Of a stretch of 64,000 nucleotides of DNA, positions 1 through 9,171 are shown piece by piece (the first letter of the stretch is position 1; the number at the start of each line of letters is the position of its first letter). The notes under the pieces are model-generated. The model made no database searches and was not told where the DNA came from. It saw only the letters and a program-made list of their open reading frames with translations. This stretch comes from Octadecabacter ascidiaceicola (lineage in GTDB: Bacteria; Pseudomonadota; Alphaproteobacteria; Rhodobacterales; Rhodobacteraceae), in contig NZ_FXYD01000001.1 in NCBI RefSeq assembly GCF_900185015.1, positions 310,001 to 374,000 of the forward strand, in the 5' to 3' direction. The translations under genes were made by a program, and so were the position numbers.

Positions 1-931
1 CCCGCTGATAGCTTCCTTTGCTTGAAACGATGCCAATTGGCAGGAGCGACTTTCCGGACTTCAGCGCGGCGCCAGCGCCAGTATCAACCGTAACCTCGCC
101 ATGAGGTTTCATCGCTGCGATCCAACCTTTACGCGCCGCACGTGGGTTGGTCTGTGCATTGAACCAAGTGCTCTTTGCCCCATCGTCGAGAGTTTTCAAA
201 GGGTTGAGTGGCGTTCCTAACGTAATAACCATGCGGCACCCCGCATCAGTTGCCAGTTTCGCAGCCATCAGTTTGGTTTTCATCCCTCCCTTCGAAAGAC
301 CAGAGCCAGCATCGCCCGCCTGCTGTTCGACTTCGGGAGTAATTTTATCAATTACATCATAGTGTTTCGCGTTTTTGTTAATGTGTGGATTATCAGAGTA
401 GAACCCATCCACATCGCTGAGCAGTACCAAACAATCCGCACCAGCCGTCACAGCAACCTGTGCCGCGAGCCTGTCGTTGTCGCCATAGCGGATTTCATCT
501 GTCGCGACGGTATCGTTCTCGTTTACAATCGGCGTAACGCCCAGTTTCAGCAATGTTTCCATCGTAGCGCGGGAATTTAAATAGCGGCGGCGGTCTTCGC
601 TGTCTTCCAACGTCACCAGAACCTGCGCTGTCGTTATGCCGTGAGGCGCAAGGGCTTCTTCATAGGCGCGTGCAAGTTGAATTTGCCCGACTGCCGCGGC
701 AGCCTGTGATTGCTCAAGCGCGAGCTCAGCACGCGGCAATCCCAGAACACCGCGCCCCAATGCAATCGACCCAGACGAGACCAAAATCACATCCGTTCCA
801 CGTGCACGCAAAGCGGCGACGTCTGTTGCTAATGATCGCAGCCAATCAGACCGCAGCCCTGTCTTTTGATCAACAAGTAGCGCAGACCCGATCTTAACAA
901 CCAGCCGTTTTACATTGTTTAGGGACGCCAA
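1..931 (-). CDS. proB: Glutamate 5-kinase, C-terminus outside window
   Basis: Phosphorylates glutamate in the first step of proline synthesis. The minus-strand frame opens [14 protein letters not shown] and continues with [28 protein letters not shown] and [11 protein letters not shown], the amino-acid-kinase core of ProB. About 310 codons are inside the window; the rest, probably the C-terminal PUA domain, lies before base 1. No ATG fits the family N-terminus. The best start is TTG at 931, giving (M)[11 protein letters not shown], with GAGGAG eight bases upstream. This start overlaps the end of obgE by 13 bases, so translation is probably coupled to obgE. The reading is firm; the exact start is inferred. 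Confidence 0.93.
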   Translation of the reverse strand, partial: MASLNNVKRLVVKIGSALLVDQKTGLRSDWLRSLATDVAALRARGTDVILVSSGSIALGRGVLGLPRAELALEQSQAAAAVGQIQLARAYEEALAPHGITTAQVLVTLEDSEDRRRYLNSRATMETLLKLGVTPIVNENDTVATDEIRYGDNDRLAAQVAVTAGADCLVLLSDVDGFYSDNPHINKNAKHYDVIDKITPEVEQQAGDAGSGLSKGGMKTKLMAAKLATDAGCRMVITLGTPLNPLKTLDDGAKSTWFNAQTNPRAARKGWIAAMKPHGEVTVDTGAGAALKSGKSLLPIGIVSSKGSYQR

Positions 932-1953
932 GGAGCTTGCTCCTCAGGTTCATTCTGGCGCTCCTTATCGGCGTCAATTTCTAGCTTAAGGGCGCGAAGA
1001 ACCTCTACGGTCCCCTCGCCGGTCGCACCGGACATCATCATTACATCAACGCCGGTTCCAGCCTTGATTTCACCGACGATGAACTGGCGTTCTTCTTCAT
1101 CCAAGGCATCTATCTTGTTCAGAACCGTAACGCGTGGCTTTTCAGCAAGATTACCCCCATAGGCGTCAAGCTCGGAAATGATCGTTTTGTAATCACCAAC
1201 CGGATCGCCGGACGTCCCGTCAATCAAGTGCAACAGCACTGAATTGCGCTCAACATGGCCCAAGAACAGCTGGCCTAGGCCTTTACCGTCACTCGCGCCT
1301 TCAATCAGGCCCGGAATGTCGGCGATCACGAATTCGCTGTTATCGACGCCCACAACGCCAAGGTTTGGAACCAGCGTTGTAAACGGATAATCCGCGATTT
1401 TTGGGCGCGCATTAGACGTCGCAGCAAGGAATGTGGATTTTCCCGCGTTCGGCAGGCCCAAAAGCCCTGCATCGGCGATAAGTTTCAGACGCAGCCAAAT
1501 CGTGCGCTCAATCCCGTCTTGACCGGGGTTTGAGCGACGTGGGGCTTGGTTCGTCGCGGATTTAAAGTGCAGGTTACCCCAACCACCATTGCCGCCCTTT
1601 GCCAACACAACGCGCTGCCCCGTAGTCGCAAGATCAACGATAACAGTTTCTTGGTCCTCATCCATGATCTCGGTTCCGGTCGGAACCTTTAGGATGATGT
1701 CATCACCATCCGCACCAGTACGCTGTTGGCCTTTTCCGGCCTCACCATTTTTGGCAAAGAAATGCTGTTGATAGCGAAAGTCGATCAATGTGTTGAGGTT
1801 ATCAACGGCCTCGACGATAACGCTGCCGCCCTTGCCGCCGTCACCACCGTTCGGACCGCCGTATTCGATGTATTTCTCACGCCGGAACGAAATACATCCG
1901 CCGCCGCCGCTACCAGAGCGGATATAGACTTTACACAGGTCGAGGAAGTTCAT
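919..1953 (-). CDS. obgE: Obg family GTPase (CgtA/ObgE)
   Basis: Ribosome-associated GTPase acting in late 50S assembly and stress signalling. The 344 residues show the glycine-rich Obg fold first ([28 protein letters not shown]) and then the G domain: G1 GLPNAGKST near residue 167, G3 DIPGL near 213 and G4 NKID near 282. The C-terminus is short and acidic, without a long extension. It sits in the usual rplU-rpmA-obgE-proB order. It overlaps proB at its 3' end and follows the GNAT gene by 54 bases. The start at 1953 ([11 protein letters not shown]) is the family N-terminus. Confidence 0.97.
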   Translation of the reverse strand: MNFLDLCKVYIRSGSGGGGCISFRREKYIEYGGPNGGDGGKGGSVIVEAVDNLNTLIDFRYQQHFFAKNGEAGKGQQRTGADGDDIILKVPTGTEIMDEDQETVIVDLATTGQRVVLAKGGNGGWGNLHFKSATNQAPRRSNPGQDGIERTIWLRLKLIADAGLLGLPNAGKSTFLAATSNARPKIADYPFTTLVPNLGVVGVDNSEFVIADIPGLIEGASDGKGLGQLFLGHVERNSVLLHLIDGTSGDPVGDYKTIISELDAYGGNLAEKPRVTVLNKIDALDEEERQFIVGEIKAGTGVDVMMMSGATGEGTVEVLRALKLEIDADKERQNEPEEQAPWRP

Positions 1954-2007
1954 CGGTTCAGGCTTTCTAACAGGTTAACAGGGCGATACGCGAAACGCAG
2001 CCAACGC

Positions 2008-2574
2008 TCAAGCAGGCTTGCCCATCTTACGGGCATAGGTCCACGTCGGTGTCACCATATTGCGCGCCACGGAGAAGGTCTCGGCGTCGCCAAGATAGGC
2101 AAATTCGGCGTTTGTCAGGATGCGGGCTGAACTGGGGTTGTCTTGAAATACCTCAGCATAGATATCACTGGCCCCTTGCGGGTTCGCGGACAAGATTGCC
2201 TCAACGGCTTCGGTCGCAATGCCAGTATTCCAAAACGCCGGCGCCACCCAATACCGTAGCTCGGATTGGTTGCGATCAAGGCGTGACAGTTTGATAACTC
2301 CCATCACCTCAGCATGCTCATTGGCGGAACCGTCAATCGCCCAGAAATCCTCTGTGCGCTCGACGTCATTCGCACGCACCAGCATGTTTGCAATGTATTC
2401 AGGTGGCAAAGGATGCGGGATTACGCGTGTCATCGTTGCGACGCGTTGGTCCGACAAATAACGTTCAAGCAAACCCGCGTCGGATGCCGCCAAAGGGCGC
2501 AATGCGAAGCGTGCGGCATGGATCACCGGCTGATTTGTCTGGATATCGTCTGAAATCCGACTTTCGGAATTCAT
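2008..2574 (-). CDS. GNAT family N-acetyltransferase
   Basis: A 188-residue RimJ/RimL-like acetyltransferase. It opens a substrate strand with ARFALRPLAASDAG, has a WVAPAFWNTGIATEA acetyl-CoA loop region near residue 110, and ends with DNPSSARILTNAEF, typical of this group. A longer open frame exists upstream, but its extra 126 residues are the antisense of lysE and look non-protein-like. The ATG at 2574 overlaps the lysE stop in an ATGA, which decides the start. The substrate cannot be told from sequence. A GNAT gene between rpmA and obgE is common in Rhodobacteraceae. Confidence 0.9.
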   Translation of the reverse strand: MNSESRISDDIQTNQPVIHAARFALRPLAASDAGLLERYLSDQRVATMTRVIPHPLPPEYIANMLVRANDVERTEDFWAIDGSANEHAEVMGVIKLSRLDRNQSELRYWVAPAFWNTGIATEAVEAILSANPQGASDIYAEVFQDNPSSARILTNAEFAYLGDAETFSVARNMVTPTWTYARKMGKPA

Positions 2575-3176
2575 AGGTCTTCTCCCGCAAATAGTGCGTA
2601 GAGCACTGAAACGACAGTAAGTGCCGCAAGCGTCCACATCAGGTATTTTTCCCCCGGCGTTCCGGCCAAACTTGTCGCGATCCGCTGTCCCGCATAGGTC
2701 CATATCGGATGCAGTATCATTTGCAGTCCCAACAAACAGATGGCGATGGTCGCTGTGGCTTGCAAGGGGGGCGTTCCGGCGATCACGAAAGTTGTGAACC
2801 CAGTTGTGATCATCGCCCAAGCCTTTGGATTCAAAGGGTGAACAATCAAGCCCGCAAAGAAACCGGGGGGTGTTCCGTCGGCTTCTCCAACCTTCAGGCG
2901 CAAATTCGCCACGCGGTACGCGAGCCATAAAACATAGGCAATCGACACCCATTTTAAGGCTTCAAATACCAACGGGTAGTCGTCCTGCACCGCCATCAAA
3001 CCAAAGCCAAGCGGCCAGATGATCAGCTGTTTTCCAAGTGCGACACCAGCCACAAATGGCAACGCGCGACGCAACCCAAACCGTGCGCCCGTTGCCAGAA
3101 GGACCATGTTAGCAGGTCCAGGTGTTCCAACTTGTGATGCGGCAAAACCCAAGAAGGGCAAGATAGTGATATACAT
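2571..3176 (-). CDS. LysE/RhtB family amino-acid exporter
   Basis: About 201 residues with six hydrophobic segments. The family N-terminus is ILPFLGFAASQVGTPGPANM, followed by GARFGLRRALPFVAGVALG and the mid-protein HPLNPKAWAMITTGF. Members export lysine, homoserine/threonine or related compounds across the inner membrane; the substrate here is unknown. Two adjacent ATGs follow an AGGAGG. The second (3176) has five bases of spacing and is preferred over 3179; a further upstream start would lie before the Shine-Dalgarno site. It is translationally coupled to the GNAT gene by a 4-bp overlap. Confidence 0.93.
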   Translation of the reverse strand: MYITILPFLGFAASQVGTPGPANMVLLATGARFGLRRALPFVAGVALGKQLIIWPLGFGLMAVQDDYPLVFEALKWVSIAYVLWLAYRVANLRLKVGEADGTPPGFFAGLIVHPLNPKAWAMITTGFTTFVIAGTPPLQATATIAICLLGLQMILHPIWTYAGQRIATSLAGTPGEKYLMWTLAALTVVSVLYALFAGEDL

Positions 3177-3209
3177 CATACCCTCCTTCTCAGTGGGCAA
3201 ACTAAACGG

Positions 3210-3236
3210 AAAAAGGGGTCGGTTTGCACCGACCCC
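3210..3236 (-). terminator. Intrinsic terminator after rpmA
   Basis: A perfect 9-bp stem GGGGTCGGT/ACCGACCCC (3215-3223 with 3228-3236) has a 4-base loop. On the minus strand it is followed by a run of five T. It sits 28 bases after the rpmA stop and before lysE, so it should separate the ribosomal-protein transcript from lysE-GNAT-obgE-proB, at least partly. Confidence 0.85.
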
Positions 3237-3264
3237 TTCAAATTCTTAAAAACCTAAGGTTCGG

Positions 3265-3534
3265 TTACTCAGCTGCCTCGGCGAGCGGTGCAACAGAAAT
3301 AAAGGTGCGGCCTTTGAAGCCCTTGCGGAACGTCACGTTGCCTTCAACGGTTGCGAAGATTGTGTGATCTTTGCCTTCGCCAACGCCAGTACCCGGCCAC
3401 CACTTGTTGCCACGCTGACGTGCAATGATGTTGCCTGGGATAACGGACTCGCCGCCGTACTTTTTGATGCCAAGGCGGCGACCAGCTGAGTCGCGACCGT
3501 TACGGGATGAGCCGCCTGCTTTTTTATGTGCCAT
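3265..3534 (-). CDS. rpmA: 50S ribosomal protein L27
   Basis: An 89-residue L27, the usual length, beginning [20 protein letters not shown] and containing GVKKYGGE-like ([10 protein letters not shown]), IARQRG and [18 protein letters not shown]27 reaches the peptidyl-transferase centre of the large subunit. It has no N-terminal extension of the Firmicutes type that needs cleavage. It lies 12 bases after rplU in the same transcript and is followed by a strong terminator. Confidence 0.99.
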   Translation of the reverse strand: MAHKKAGGSSRNGRDSAGRRLGIKKYGGESVIPGNIIARQRGNKWWPGTGVGEGKDHTIFATVEGNVTFRKGFKGRTFISVAPLAEAAE

Positions 3535-3546
3535 TGGTGTCTCTCC

Positions 3547-4278
3547 TTAACCTTTAGCGAATTCAGCGGCTTGCTTCAGCCACTCATCGCGGTCGATGCG
3601 ACCTTTGAAGTTCAATTTGTCGTCCATATCAGCGATGTCCGCTGGGGTCCATGCTGCGATCTGAGCGAATGTAGTCACGCCGAGGTCGTGAAGTTTGCCC
3701 ACGATAACCGGACCAACACCGCTGATGCGTGTCAGGTCGTCTGCGCCGTCAGTTTTCGCAGCTGCCTTCTTAGGCGCGGCTTTCTTTGGCGCTGCTTTTT
3801 CAGCGGCAGGCTTAGCAGCCTTTGGTGCGGCTTTCTTAGGCTGGGAAGCGCGTGCAGCAGCGGCTTCGGCTTTCTTGGACGCTGGTGCGCCTTTGTTCGC
3901 CGCACGTTCGATCATGTCAGCAGACATGAAGCCAGAACCGTTCAGCGCAGCTTTAACGCCGGACTTGTCTGCACCCTTTTCAAGGATGTCAGTGATGCGA
4001 ACCAGTGTCAGTTGCTGACGGTGGCCCTTGGTACGCTTGGAAGAGTGCTTCCGGCGGCGCTTAACGAAGTTAATCGTCTTTTCGCCTTTGATCTGGTCGA
4101 TCACTTCGGCCTGCACGCCAGCGTCTTTGACGAGGGGCGCGCCCACGTTGTTGCCAACCATCAGAATTTCGTTGAATTGAACAGTTTCGCCAGCTTCCGC
4201 AGCGACTTTTTCGACACGCAGTACATCGCCAGATTCGACTCGGTACTGTTTGCCACCGGTTTTGAGAACCGCAAACAT
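3547..4278 (-). CDS. rplU: 50S ribosomal protein L21 with HhH-type C-terminal extension
   Basis: Residues 1-102 are canonical L21 (MFAVLKTGGKQYRVESGD, FVKRRRKHSSKRTKGHRQQL). A normal L21 ends near residue 103, but this protein has 243. Residues about 130-178 are a Lys/Ala/Pro-rich tail with repeated APKKAAPKKA. Residues 180-243 form a folded-looking domain with ISGVGPVIVGKLHDLGVTTF, a helix-hairpin-helix signature followed by an acidic helical end. Such extensions are known from alphaproteobacterial L21 proteins, but their role is unclear; the HhH unit could bind rRNA or another nucleic acid (inference). First gene of the rplU-rpmA pair. Confidence 0.97.
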   Translation of the reverse strand: MFAVLKTGGKQYRVESGDVLRVEKVAAEAGETVQFNEILMVGNNVGAPLVKDAGVQAEVIDQIKGEKTINFVKRRRKHSSKRTKGHRQQLTLVRITDILEKGADKSGVKAALNGSGFMSADMIERAANKGAPASKKAEAAAARASQPKKAAPKAAKPAAEKAAPKKAAPKKAAAKTDGADDLTRISGVGPVIVGKLHDLGVTTFAQIAAWTPADIADMDDKLNFKGRIDRDEWLKQAAEFAKG

Positions 4279-4475
4279 ATCGTTTTCCTTTTCAATCGCG
4301 TCTCTGGGGTCCCCAAGAAAACATCATGTTTCTAAGGCGTTCATTGCTTTCGCAACCCGTAAACAGCGCGCCCATCTTGGAGCGAGATTTTGCTTAACCC
4401 GAACAAATCGCTTGCTCGGATAGCGGCTTATCGGTCCAACTGCGTATTAAGTCAACCCAATTGGACAGGTTCCAC

Positions 4476-4826
4476 ATGCGCAAATTCACCTTTGTTTTCT
4501 TAACGCTCGTGGCGGCCTGTAGCAATGAAGCGAACCATCTGGGCAATCCGCTGTTAATGCCCCTGAACGCGCTCGGCACGCGCATTGGGAATGCCGTTTA
4601 CAATGAACGACGCGGGAAGGTCGAAGTCTTCGTTAAATCCAACCACCCTGCCCTTGTCGCTGACATCCAGCGCGGCGGTGGCCCAATGCTGACCCAAGCG
4701 TTTGAAATTGCGAATGTCCCTAAACCTGTTCGGGCGCCGCATACGTTGCAACTCCAATCCGATTTGGCGCTTTACTCTAACAATATCGAAGCGCTGATCG
4801 TCGCGATAATGGTCGTGTCTGAGTGA
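4476..4826 (+). CDS. Small predicted lipoprotein of unknown function
   Basis: A 116-residue protein with a lipoprotein signal: MRKFTFVFLTLVAAC, where LVAA-C is a lipobox with Cys at residue 15, followed by SNEAN. The mature part is polar with one weakly hydrophobic C-terminus (ALIVAIMVVSE). I recognise no family. The start at ATG 4476 follows ACAGG; the open frame extends 15 bases upstream to a TTG. It is alone on the plus strand between rplU (divergent) and the MATE gene (convergent, 5 bases away). Confidence 0.7.
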   Translation: MRKFTFVFLTLVAACSNEANHLGNPLLMPLNALGTRIGNAVYNERRGKVEVFVKSNHPALVADIQRGGGPMLTQAFEIANVPKPVRAPHTLQLQSDLALYSNNIEALIVAIMVVSE

Positions 4827-4831
4827 TCGTA

Positions 4832-6241
4832 TCAACGCCGGCGGTGTTGAATGTTAAATGATCGTTGATGCTCTGAGAACTTTTCGTCCTGAGGTTCTGC
4901 GATCTGGCCCTGTGCGGCCTTTTTCATCAAACGTTCCGCCAGAATGAACGACGCAATGGCGACAAACACGCCCCCTGCCATCTGCCCGATCAAAACGCCC
5001 TGTGCGCCCCAGTAGTACGACCCCAGATATACAAACGGGATAATGCCAAGCGTATTGCGCCCCCAATTTACCCATGTCGAATAGAATGGATGGCCCAAAT
5101 TGTTGTACGCGGCATTTCCAACAAAGATGATCCCGTTAAAAATCCACGCCAACGACAACGGGCCGCAGAACAGAAAGATGAGGTCTCGTGCAACGCCGTG
5201 CGCGTTAAACATGTTTGCGATCGGGCCACGTAGGAAATACAAAACAGCGACGACCGGAATGACGTAGACAACGATCAAAATCATGCTGCTGTTAAAGGCT
5301 TCGCGTACGCGGTCATGTTGCTTGGCGCCGAAGTTCTGGCCAATGATAGGGCCAATGCTCCCCGACATTGCAAAGATTAACGCGAAGGCAATCGGTGTAA
5401 CGCGCCCAATGATTGCCATCCCCGCGACCGCTGCGTCCCCAAACTCAGCCGCTGCGCGTGTCACATAGGCCCCGCCAATTGGTGCTGCGATATTGGCGAG
5501 CATGGCGGGGATCGCGATTGCTGCGATCGGTCGAAAATCACGGATAACGGCGGACATGGTGAACCCGACGAAACCGCCATAGCGCGTAACGATAAAATAG
5601 ATCGCCGTGCCCGCCACAGACACACGTGACGCAACAGACGCCCATGCCGCGCCTTCCAAACCCATATCCAATGCAAAAATGAAGATTGGATCGAGGACCG
5701 CGTTCACAACGCCAGCGATCAAAGTCACCATCATTGACAGCTTTGCCGCGCCGTGACTTCGCAAGGCAGCCGACACAACGATACCGATCAAAAGAATGGG
5801 CATCGTTGGGATAAGGATCTTTAGGTAGGAAACTGCAAGCTCTTGTGTGGTTCCCGTCGCTCCGATCCAGCCAGTGAGCGTGTGTAGGTTGACGTAGATG
5901 AGGCCCGCGAAGCCAACTGCAAATGCGACCCCCACCACGAGGACGTGTGTCAATAGTTCCGCCGCGCGATCTGCGTCGTTTTCCCCCAGAGAACGGGCGA
6001 CCATCGCCCCTCCGGCTATCGCCATGCCAATGCTAATCGATGTGGTCATAAACAGGATCGTGCCCGCAAACCCCACGGCTGCTGCGAGTTCATCAATCCC
6101 GAGCATCGAGATGAACAACATATCCACCAAATCCACAACAAACAGCGCCAAGAACCCGATTGCTGACGTCAGCGACATCGAAATGATGTGCTTGGTTAGA
6201 CTGCCCGTTAGAAACTTGGCCTGCTCGTTAGTGTCGCTCAT
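4832..6241 (-). CDS. MATE family efflux transporter
   Basis: A 469-residue inner-membrane protein with about twelve hydrophobic segments arranged as two similar halves, as in MATE exporters that use a Na+ or H+ gradient to expel drugs or metabolites. Visible features are the opening GSLTKHIISMSLTSAIGFLA, VDLVDMLFISMLGIDELAAA, and GSIGPIIGQNFGA near the middle, all typical of the NorM/DinF type. Its ATG overlaps the stop of the upstream Kef-type gene by 4 bases, so the two are co-transcribed. The substrate is unknown. Confidence 0.93.
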   Translation of the reverse strand: MSDTNEQAKFLTGSLTKHIISMSLTSAIGFLALFVVDLVDMLFISMLGIDELAAAVGFAGTILFMTTSISIGMAIAGGAMVARSLGENDADRAAELLTHVLVVGVAFAVGFAGLIYVNLHTLTGWIGATGTTQELAVSYLKILIPTMPILLIGIVVSAALRSHGAAKLSMMVTLIAGVVNAVLDPIFIFALDMGLEGAAWASVASRVSVAGTAIYFIVTRYGGFVGFTMSAVIRDFRPIAAIAIPAMLANIAAPIGGAYVTRAAAEFGDAAVAGMAIIGRVTPIAFALIFAMSGSIGPIIGQNFGAKQHDRVREAFNSSMILIVVYVIPVVAVLYFLRGPIANMFNAHGVARDLIFLFCGPLSLAWIFNGIIFVGNAAYNNLGHPFYSTWVNWGRNTLGIIPFVYLGSYYWGAQGVLIGQMAGGVFVAIASFILAERLMKKAAQGQIAEPQDEKFSEHQRSFNIQHRRR

Positions 6242-8100
6242 GCTTTGGGTTCAGACATAATTGCGCCCATTTGCGAGGCTAGTTCGACCTCCCATTCGTC
6301 ACGCCTTTCACGGAAGGACTCCATGTACGCGTCGTTCTCGTGAAGCGGAATGTTTGGGTCGTAATGTTCCGCTGTCGCTATCATGACCTTGCGGTCCATG
6401 TCATTGAACGCATTGACCATGCGATCAGCCTGATCGTGTGAAACACCCAATGCCTCAATCGCGGAACGCCCCATACGCAACGAGCTGTCGTAGGTGTCGC
6501 GAATGATGTCCCGACAACCAGCCTGCCAAAGATCATAGACATGCGTTCTATCCACGGCCCGCGCCACGATATGCACGTCGGGATAGTTTTGGTGCACGTA
6601 ATGCACCAATTCAGTGATCTGTTCTTTGTCATCAATCGCAATCACAAAGAGTTTCGCCTCTGCAATACCCGCAGCGCTGAGGAGATCAGGGCGTGTCGCA
6701 TCGCCGTAATATGCGTGGATACCAAAGGCTTTCAGCATTTCTAACTGCTTTGAGGAGAAATCAATGACCGTCGGCGTCAGATCGCCCGCTGTCAAAATGC
6801 GACTTACGATGCCACCAACCCGCCCATGACCCGCGACAATAATCTTGCTGTGTTCTTCAATCGTATCCATTTCACGATCGTCTTGTCCGACAAAGCGCGG
6901 TGCGATGACACGGTCATAGAGGATGAACAAAGCAGGTGTGAGCAACATCGAAAGCGCAACGATCAGCAACAAGCGGTCGGCAAGATCGCTTGGGATTACG
7001 CCGTTGGCGACCGTGAAGGACAACAGGACAAACCCAAACTCACCCGCCTGCGCCAAGCCAAGTGAAAACAGCCAACGATCCGCGCCGCCGATTTTGAACA
7101 CGACGGCCAAACCGTAAAGGACAGCGACCTTTAGCAACATAAGGCCAAGTGTCAGCCCAACGATCGTCCCAAGCATTTCAAACAGAAGGTCAAAGTTAAT
7201 CCCAGCCCCGACCGTCATGAAAAACAGACCCAACAGCAGCCCCTTAAACGGGTCGATATCGCTTTCCAGCTCATGACGGTATTCACTGTTGGCGAGAACA
7301 ACACCCGCAAGGAACGTCCCGAGCGCGGGCGACAGCCCCACAAGCGTCATCAGCAACGCTATGCCAATCACCATCATCAACGCGGTCGCAACAAACAGTT
7401 CCCGCAGCTGCGCGGCAGCGATGAAGCGGAAAATTGGGCCAGTTAAATAGGACCCTGCCCCGATCACCGCCGCAATCGCGCCAAGTGTAACAAGGGCCGC
7501 GCCCCAACCAGGAAGACCATCCACAAGGCTAAGCGAAGCCCCATGCCCATCGTCGCTGTGCCCATGTGAAAGGGCCTCGGTAAGTTCGGGCAAAGCAAGC
7601 AAAGGGATAAGCGCAAGCATTGGAATAACGGCGATGTCTTGGAATAACAGCACAGAGAAACTTGACTGGCCGCCATCGCTTTTCATCAGGCCCTTTTCAC
7701 CCAAGGTCTGTAAAACAATCGCAGTCGATGACAGCGCCATGACAAGACCAATCGCAAGCGCAACAGTCCAAGAAATGCCAAATATCAACGCAACAGCCAT
7801 GACAGCCAAAGCGGTTATTCCAACCTGTCCGCCGCCGAGACCCAATAGTTTGGCCCGCATAGACCAAAGCAGTTTTGGTTCAAGCTCAAGCCCGACCAAG
7901 AACAGCATCATTACTACGCCAAATTCCGCGAAATGCTGGATCGAAATGACATCAACGTGGAGCAGCGCCAAGATTGGGCTAATCACAATGCCGGCGATCA
8001 AATAGCCCAACACCGACCCAAGCCCAAGACGAGAAGCGATTGGAACTGCAATCACCCCTGCAATTAAGAATACAAAGGCTAAGAGGAGGAAATCGGTCAT
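6238..8100 (-). CDS. Kef-type monovalent cation/H+ antiporter (CPA2) with RCK domain
   Basis: A 620-residue protein. Residues 1 to about 400 are the membrane exchanger, with the CPA2 signatures VGLELEPKLLW, SSTAIVLQTLGEKGLM and LLFQDIAVIPML. A short His/Asp-rich loop (SHGHSDDGHG) lies near residue 180. From about residue 415 comes a TrkA-N/RCK domain with the nucleotide fold AGHGRVGG, then an acidic helical tail. This is the layout of KefB/KefC and YbaL proteins, which move K+ or Na+ against H+ under nucleotide or glutathione control. No KefF/KefG-like partner is nearby; instead it is coupled to a MATE exporter. Confidence 0.93.
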   Translation of the reverse strand: MTDFLLLAFVFLIAGVIAVPIASRLGLGSVLGYLIAGIVISPILALLHVDVISIQHFAEFGVVMMLFLVGLELEPKLLWSMRAKLLGLGGGQVGITALAVMAVALIFGISWTVALAIGLVMALSSTAIVLQTLGEKGLMKSDGGQSSFSVLLFQDIAVIPMLALIPLLALPELTEALSHGHSDDGHGASLSLVDGLPGWGAALVTLGAIAAVIGAGSYLTGPIFRFIAAAQLRELFVATALMMVIGIALLMTLVGLSPALGTFLAGVVLANSEYRHELESDIDPFKGLLLGLFFMTVGAGINFDLLFEMLGTIVGLTLGLMLLKVAVLYGLAVVFKIGGADRWLFSLGLAQAGEFGFVLLSFTVANGVIPSDLADRLLLIVALSMLLTPALFILYDRVIAPRFVGQDDREMDTIEEHSKIIVAGHGRVGGIVSRILTAGDLTPTVIDFSSKQLEMLKAFGIHAYYGDATRPDLLSAAGIAEAKLFVIAIDDKEQITELVHYVHQNYPDVHIVARAVDRTHVYDLWQAGCRDIIRDTYDSSLRMGRSAIEALGVSHDQADRMVNAFNDMDRKVMIATAEHYDPNIPLHENDAYMESFRERRDEWEVELASQMGAIMSEPKA

Positions 8101-8216
8101 GGCTGGCCTTTCACAAAACGCGGATTAAGTAGCGTCACACATCTTGCTGTGAAAGGACAAGCCATTGTTCCAAATGAACGTTGGGTCAACCAAAGTGACC
8201 GAGCAATCAATTGGCC

Positions 8217-9038
8217 TTACAGTTCCTGCATTGTCATTTCTTTGGCTGCAGCGCGCCCCAATGATCGGCTGATCCCGTTGAACAACCGATCAAAGCTATC
8301 AAACATCGTGCGGTTAATCACGGCCCCTGCATCGGTTTCGGAAAATGCGATGTAGGCCTGCAGGTCCCCATCCTCGAGCGGCTGATATGCTAAGAACAAA
8401 AATGAGTTGATCCACTCGGTCGTGCTGTCACGGATTTCTGCTTCTTGGCTCCAAACATCCGTAAGGACTTGCTCCTCGGACAACGCACCCGCAAACGCGC
8501 CACCATCAAGCAACCCCATAAAGAACGCCAAGTTGGAATTAAGAGCCCCTTCAACGTTGGTTTCGATCAAATTGTTGGCTTCGACAAACGCAACCACATG
8601 CATCATCCGTGGATCTTCATCGGCAAGCGCGATCATAGCCGCATCCTGAGCTGCCTCCTCAACCGCATCATCCAACAACGCACGGCGTGCGCTGACCTCA
8701 AGACCGATGATCATCTGACCCTGATCGGAACCAAAAAACTCAAGAATAGGTGTCAGGTCTTCACCTTCCAACGCGGTTTCAAAATCTGCGCGGACCATTC
8801 CTTTCATAACTTCATAGTCATAAATGCGTTCAACAGTCGCGGCCCATTCTGCCGTCGGTGGCCCCGCGAACAGGTCTTGCCCGATCGTGTCGCCATAGCT
8901 CACACCTTCTTCGCGCATGATCTCGATGATATCGGGCAACATCAAAAGCTCGAACAGTTCATCCGTCCCACTTTGTTGTGCCACTGCGGGCATGGCGAAA
9001 GTGATGGCGGTTGCCAGTGACGCGAAACGCATGAACAT
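8217..9038 (-). CDS. DUF2059 domain periplasmic protein
   Basis: About 273 residues with a signal peptide MFMRFASLATAITFAMPAVAQ and probable cleavage after AVA. The mature protein is helical and acidic, with two related segments built around a DUF2059-like core (MVRADFETALEGEDLTPILEFF, then IINRTMFDSFDRLF-like near the C-terminus). Function is unknown; DUF2059 proteins are exported. ATG 9038 follows AGAGG with six bases of spacing. A longer open frame to 9146 is less likely because it would bury the signal peptide. It lies downstream of the tRNA-Ser locus on the opposite strand. Confidence 0.8.
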   Translation of the reverse strand: MFMRFASLATAITFAMPAVAQQSGTDELFELLMLPDIIEIMREEGVSYGDTIGQDLFAGPPTAEWAATVERIYDYEVMKGMVRADFETALEGEDLTPILEFFGSDQGQMIIGLEVSARRALLDDAVEEAAQDAAMIALADEDPRMMHVVAFVEANNLIETNVEGALNSNLAFFMGLLDGGAFAGALSEEQVLTDVWSQEAEIRDSTTEWINSFLFLAYQPLEDGDLQAYIAFSETDAGAVINRTMFDSFDRLFNGISRSLGRAAAKEMTMQEL

Positions 9039-9171
9039 AGGGGGCCTCTTTACTGCTTTGATATAGGAATAGGTGCGCAGCGCGTCATTTCCAAGGGCCG
9101 TTTGATCAGCGCACGCAATTGTCAGCAAAACCACTTGCACCATCACGCCCTCGCGCCTATCAGATCAGCGA

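Noticed and set aside
2575-2952. N-terminal extension of the GNAT gene to 2952
   Set aside because: The extra residues are antisense to lysE, have shadow-frame composition, and the ATGA junction at 2571-2574 gives a clean start.
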